A DNA stretch of 6,585 nt from Candidatus Spyradenecus faecavium (GTDB lineage Bacteria > Verrucomicrobiota > Kiritimatiellia > RFP12 > DVOR01). Position 1 is the first letter of the stretch. Every line of letters begins with the position of its first letter. Positions 5,140 through 6,585 of the stretch are shown here, in pieces. The notes beneath the pieces were generated by a model. The model made no database searches. It worked only from the letters and a program-made list of their open reading frames with translations, and was not told where the DNA came from. Where the stretch lies: positions 1 to 6,585 of the forward strand of contig DVOR01000124.1 of NCBI GenBank assembly GCA_018713405.1, read 5' to 3'. Both the position numbers and the translations under genes were made by a program.

Positions 5140-6174
5140 TCAGAAGACCACGTGCACCTTTTTGTGGCCAGGGTTGACGCCGCCGATGACGACGGGCTTC
5201 TCGCCGGCGGCCTCGAGGGCCTGGAGCGTGGGGCCGACCGCCGCGGAGGAGACGATGAGGATGAACCCGATGCCCATGTTGAAGACGCGGTACATCTCCT
5301 CGCGGTCCACCCCACCCTTCTCGCCGATGAAGCGGAAGACCTGGGGGACCTCCCAGCTGGCGGCGTCGATGGTGACGTCGACGTGCTTGGGGAGGACGCG
5401 CGGGATGTTGTCGTAGAAACCGCCGCCGGTGATGTGGGCCATGCCGTGGATGTCGATGCCCGCGGCCATGACGTTGCTGACCGGCTTGAGGAAGCTCTTG
5501 TGGACGGCCAGGAGCGCGTCGGCGCAGGTGGTGTCCGTGCCGGGGAGCAGGTCCTCGGGCTTGAGGCCCTCCTGCTCGAAGATGACCTTGCGCGCCAGGG
5601 AGAAGCCGTTGGTCTGCAGCCCGCCGGAGGGCAGGCCGATGAGGACGTCGCCCACTTCGATGCGCTCGCCGGTGATGATCTGGCTCTTCTTCACCTGGCC
5701 CACGATGGTGCCCACCAGGTCGTACTCGCCGACAGGGTAGAGGCCCGGCATCTCGGCCGTCTCGCCGCCGAGCAGGGCGCAACCGTTCTCCGCGCACGCC
5801 TTGCAGAGGCCGGAGACCACCTGGTTGAAGATGTCGCCGTCGAAGACCGAGGCGCCGATGTAGTCCAGGAAGAAGAGCGGCGTGGCGCCCTGCACCAGGA
5901 TGTCGTTGACGCAGTGGTTGACGATGTCCTGGCCCACGGTGTCGTGGCGGCCGGCCATCGCGGCGACCTTCAGTTTGGTGCCCACGCCGTCGGTCGAGGC
6001 CACGAGGATGGTGTCGGCGCCGGGGCTCTGGAAGAGTCCGCCGAAGCTGCCAATCCCGCCGATGACCCCGGGGGTCACGGTCTTCTTCACCATCTGCTTG
6101 ATGGTCTCGATGCCGCCCATCTTCTTGTCAATGTCCACGCCGGCGGCGGCGTACGCACTCTGCTTTGCTTCCAT
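5140..6174 (-). CDS. purM: phosphoribosylformylglycinamidine cyclo-ligase (AIR synthetase)
   Basis: PurM catalyses the ATP-dependent ring closure of formylglycinamidine ribonucleotide (FGAM) to aminoimidazole ribonucleotide (AIR), the fifth step of de novo purine synthesis, in the cytoplasm. The 344-residue length matches the family (345 in E. coli). Signature segments are seen in order: AGVDIDK near the N-terminus, GGIGSFGG (39-46), STDGVGTKLKV (60-70), NDILVQGATPLFFLDYIG (90-107), GGETAEMPG (136-144), AHITGGGFYDNIPRVLP (246-262) and FNMGIGFILIV (298-308). The loop LPSGGLQTNGFSLAR (181-195) replaces the more usual LPSSGLHSNG pattern. The start at 6174 fits the family N-terminus, and a weak AAGAGAGA ribosome site lies 8 bases upstream. 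The gene begins 22 bases after the stop of the upstream reading frame, so co-transcription is possible, although no other purine gene is visible. Identification is secure. Confidence 0.97.
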   Translation of the reverse strand: MEAKQSAYAAAGVDIDKKMGGIETIKQMVKKTVTPGVIGGIGSFGGLFQSPGADTILVASTDGVGTKLKVAAMAGRHDTVGQDIVNHCVNDILVQGATPLFFLDYIGASVFDGDIFNQVVSGLCKACAENGCALLGGETAEMPGLYPVGEYDLVGTIVGQVKKSQIITGERIEVGDVLIGLPSGGLQTNGFSLARKVIFEQEGLKPEDLLPGTDTTCADALLAVHKSFLKPVSNVMAAGIDIHGMAHITGGGFYDNIPRVLPKHVDVTIDAASWEVPQVFRFIGEKGGVDREEMYRVFNMGIGFILIVSSAAVGPTLQALEAAGEKPVVIGGVNPGHKKVHVVF

Positions 6175-6196
6175 GTGTCTGGTCTCTCTTGAAGGA

Positions 6197-6585
6197 TTAA
6201 AGGGTGGTGTCGGTGGGCTTCGTGAGGGCGACGCGCGCCTTCACGAAGATTGCGCCCTCAGGCAACGTGACGGTCTTGGTCTCGCCGTCCTCAGCGGTGA
6301 TTTCAACCGCCTGCGTCTTAGCCTCGCCGCCCAGCTCGGAGGCGTAGGTGATGTAAAGGGTGCCGTTGATGGCGCTCAAGGGCGCGGGCTGCGCCTCGGC
6401 CTGCGTGGCCGTGCCGTCCGTGGAGGCGGGGACGTAAGAGCCCGCGACGGTGATGGAACCGGCTTGCCCCTCCGCGGGCGGGGTGATGGCGGTGATGGCG
6501 AGGCTGGGCGTGCCGCCGACGTTCATCGCGAAGGCGTCGGAGAGCGCGTCATTGGAAGAACCCTCGGGCATGGCCTTGCCCTTCC
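6197..6585 (-). CDS. C-terminal part of an unrecognised, probably exported protein (5' truncated by the window)
   Basis: The frame is open to the right edge of the window, with residues KGKA preceding the first visible Met, so the real start lies outside and the Met at 6571 should not be taken as the N-terminus. About 128 residues are visible. They contain no Cys or Trp, are rich in Ala, Thr, Gly and Pro, and alternate short hydrophobic stretches such as PSLAITAITPP, NGTLYITYAS and KTVTLPEGAIFVKARVAL. This pattern suggests beta-strands of an immunoglobulin-like or other beta-sandwich module. That composition, and an ending near FVKARV, remind me of the C-termini of large secreted proteins in PVC bacteria, but I recognise no family. 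It ends 22 bases before purM, and the pairing has no clear functional meaning. It could also be a wholly cytoplasmic protein, since no signal peptide or anchor can be seen here. Confidence 0.75.
   Translation of the reverse strand, partial: KGKAMPEGSSNDALSDAFAMNVGGTPSLAITAITPPAEGQAGSITVAGSYVPASTDGTATQAEAQPAPLSAINGTLYITYASELGGEAKTQAVEITAEDGETKTVTLPEGAIFVKARVALTKPTDTTL

Noticed and set aside
5152..6192. Plus-strand open frame of 346 codons opposite purM
   Set aside because: Same codon-bias shadow; purM on the minus strand is unmistakable.

Overview
GC-rich bacterial DNA in which every recognisable gene lies on the minus strand, so the window reads right to left. The best guess for the source is a member of the PVC group (Kiritimatiellota, Lentisphaerota, Verrucomicrobiota or Planctomycetota). 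This rests mainly on the large secreted protein in the middle, which joins a hydrazine-synthase-alpha-like propeller, two c-type heme motifs and a formylglycine-generating-enzyme-like domain. I associate that architecture with these phyla. The assignment is an inference, not a proven taxonomy.

Layout in transcription order. (1) 6585-6197: the C-terminal part of an unrecognised, Cys-free, Ala/Thr-rich protein that enters from beyond the right edge. (2) 6174-5140: purM, the AIR synthetase of purine biosynthesis, only 22 bases after the previous stop. (3) 5069-1377: a 1230-residue exported multi-domain protein with its own candidate promoter, a strong Shine-Dalgarno and a textbook intrinsic terminator, so probably a single-gene transcription unit. 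(4) 1376-1025: a 352-base gap holding that terminator, a short palindrome, a 9-base tandem repeat and a cluster of GC-rich hairpins. (5) 1024-221: a Cof-type HAD phosphatase whose candidate extended -10 box lies so close to the ATG that the mRNA may be leaderless. (6) 213-126: four tandem 22-base units, each with a CCCTTAGGG-type palindrome. (7) 81-1: a candidate promoter followed by the first 31 bases of tmRNA (ssrA), which runs off the left edge.

The genes do not form an obvious pathway. purM, the HAD phosphatase and ssrA are housekeeping functions, and the large heme protein is the lineage-specific element. The two items most worth following up are this fusion protein, whose FGE-like domain lacks the catalytic cysteines, and the 22-base palindrome array between the HAD gene and ssrA. 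The long plus-strand open frames opposite each gene are explained by codon bias and are not called.
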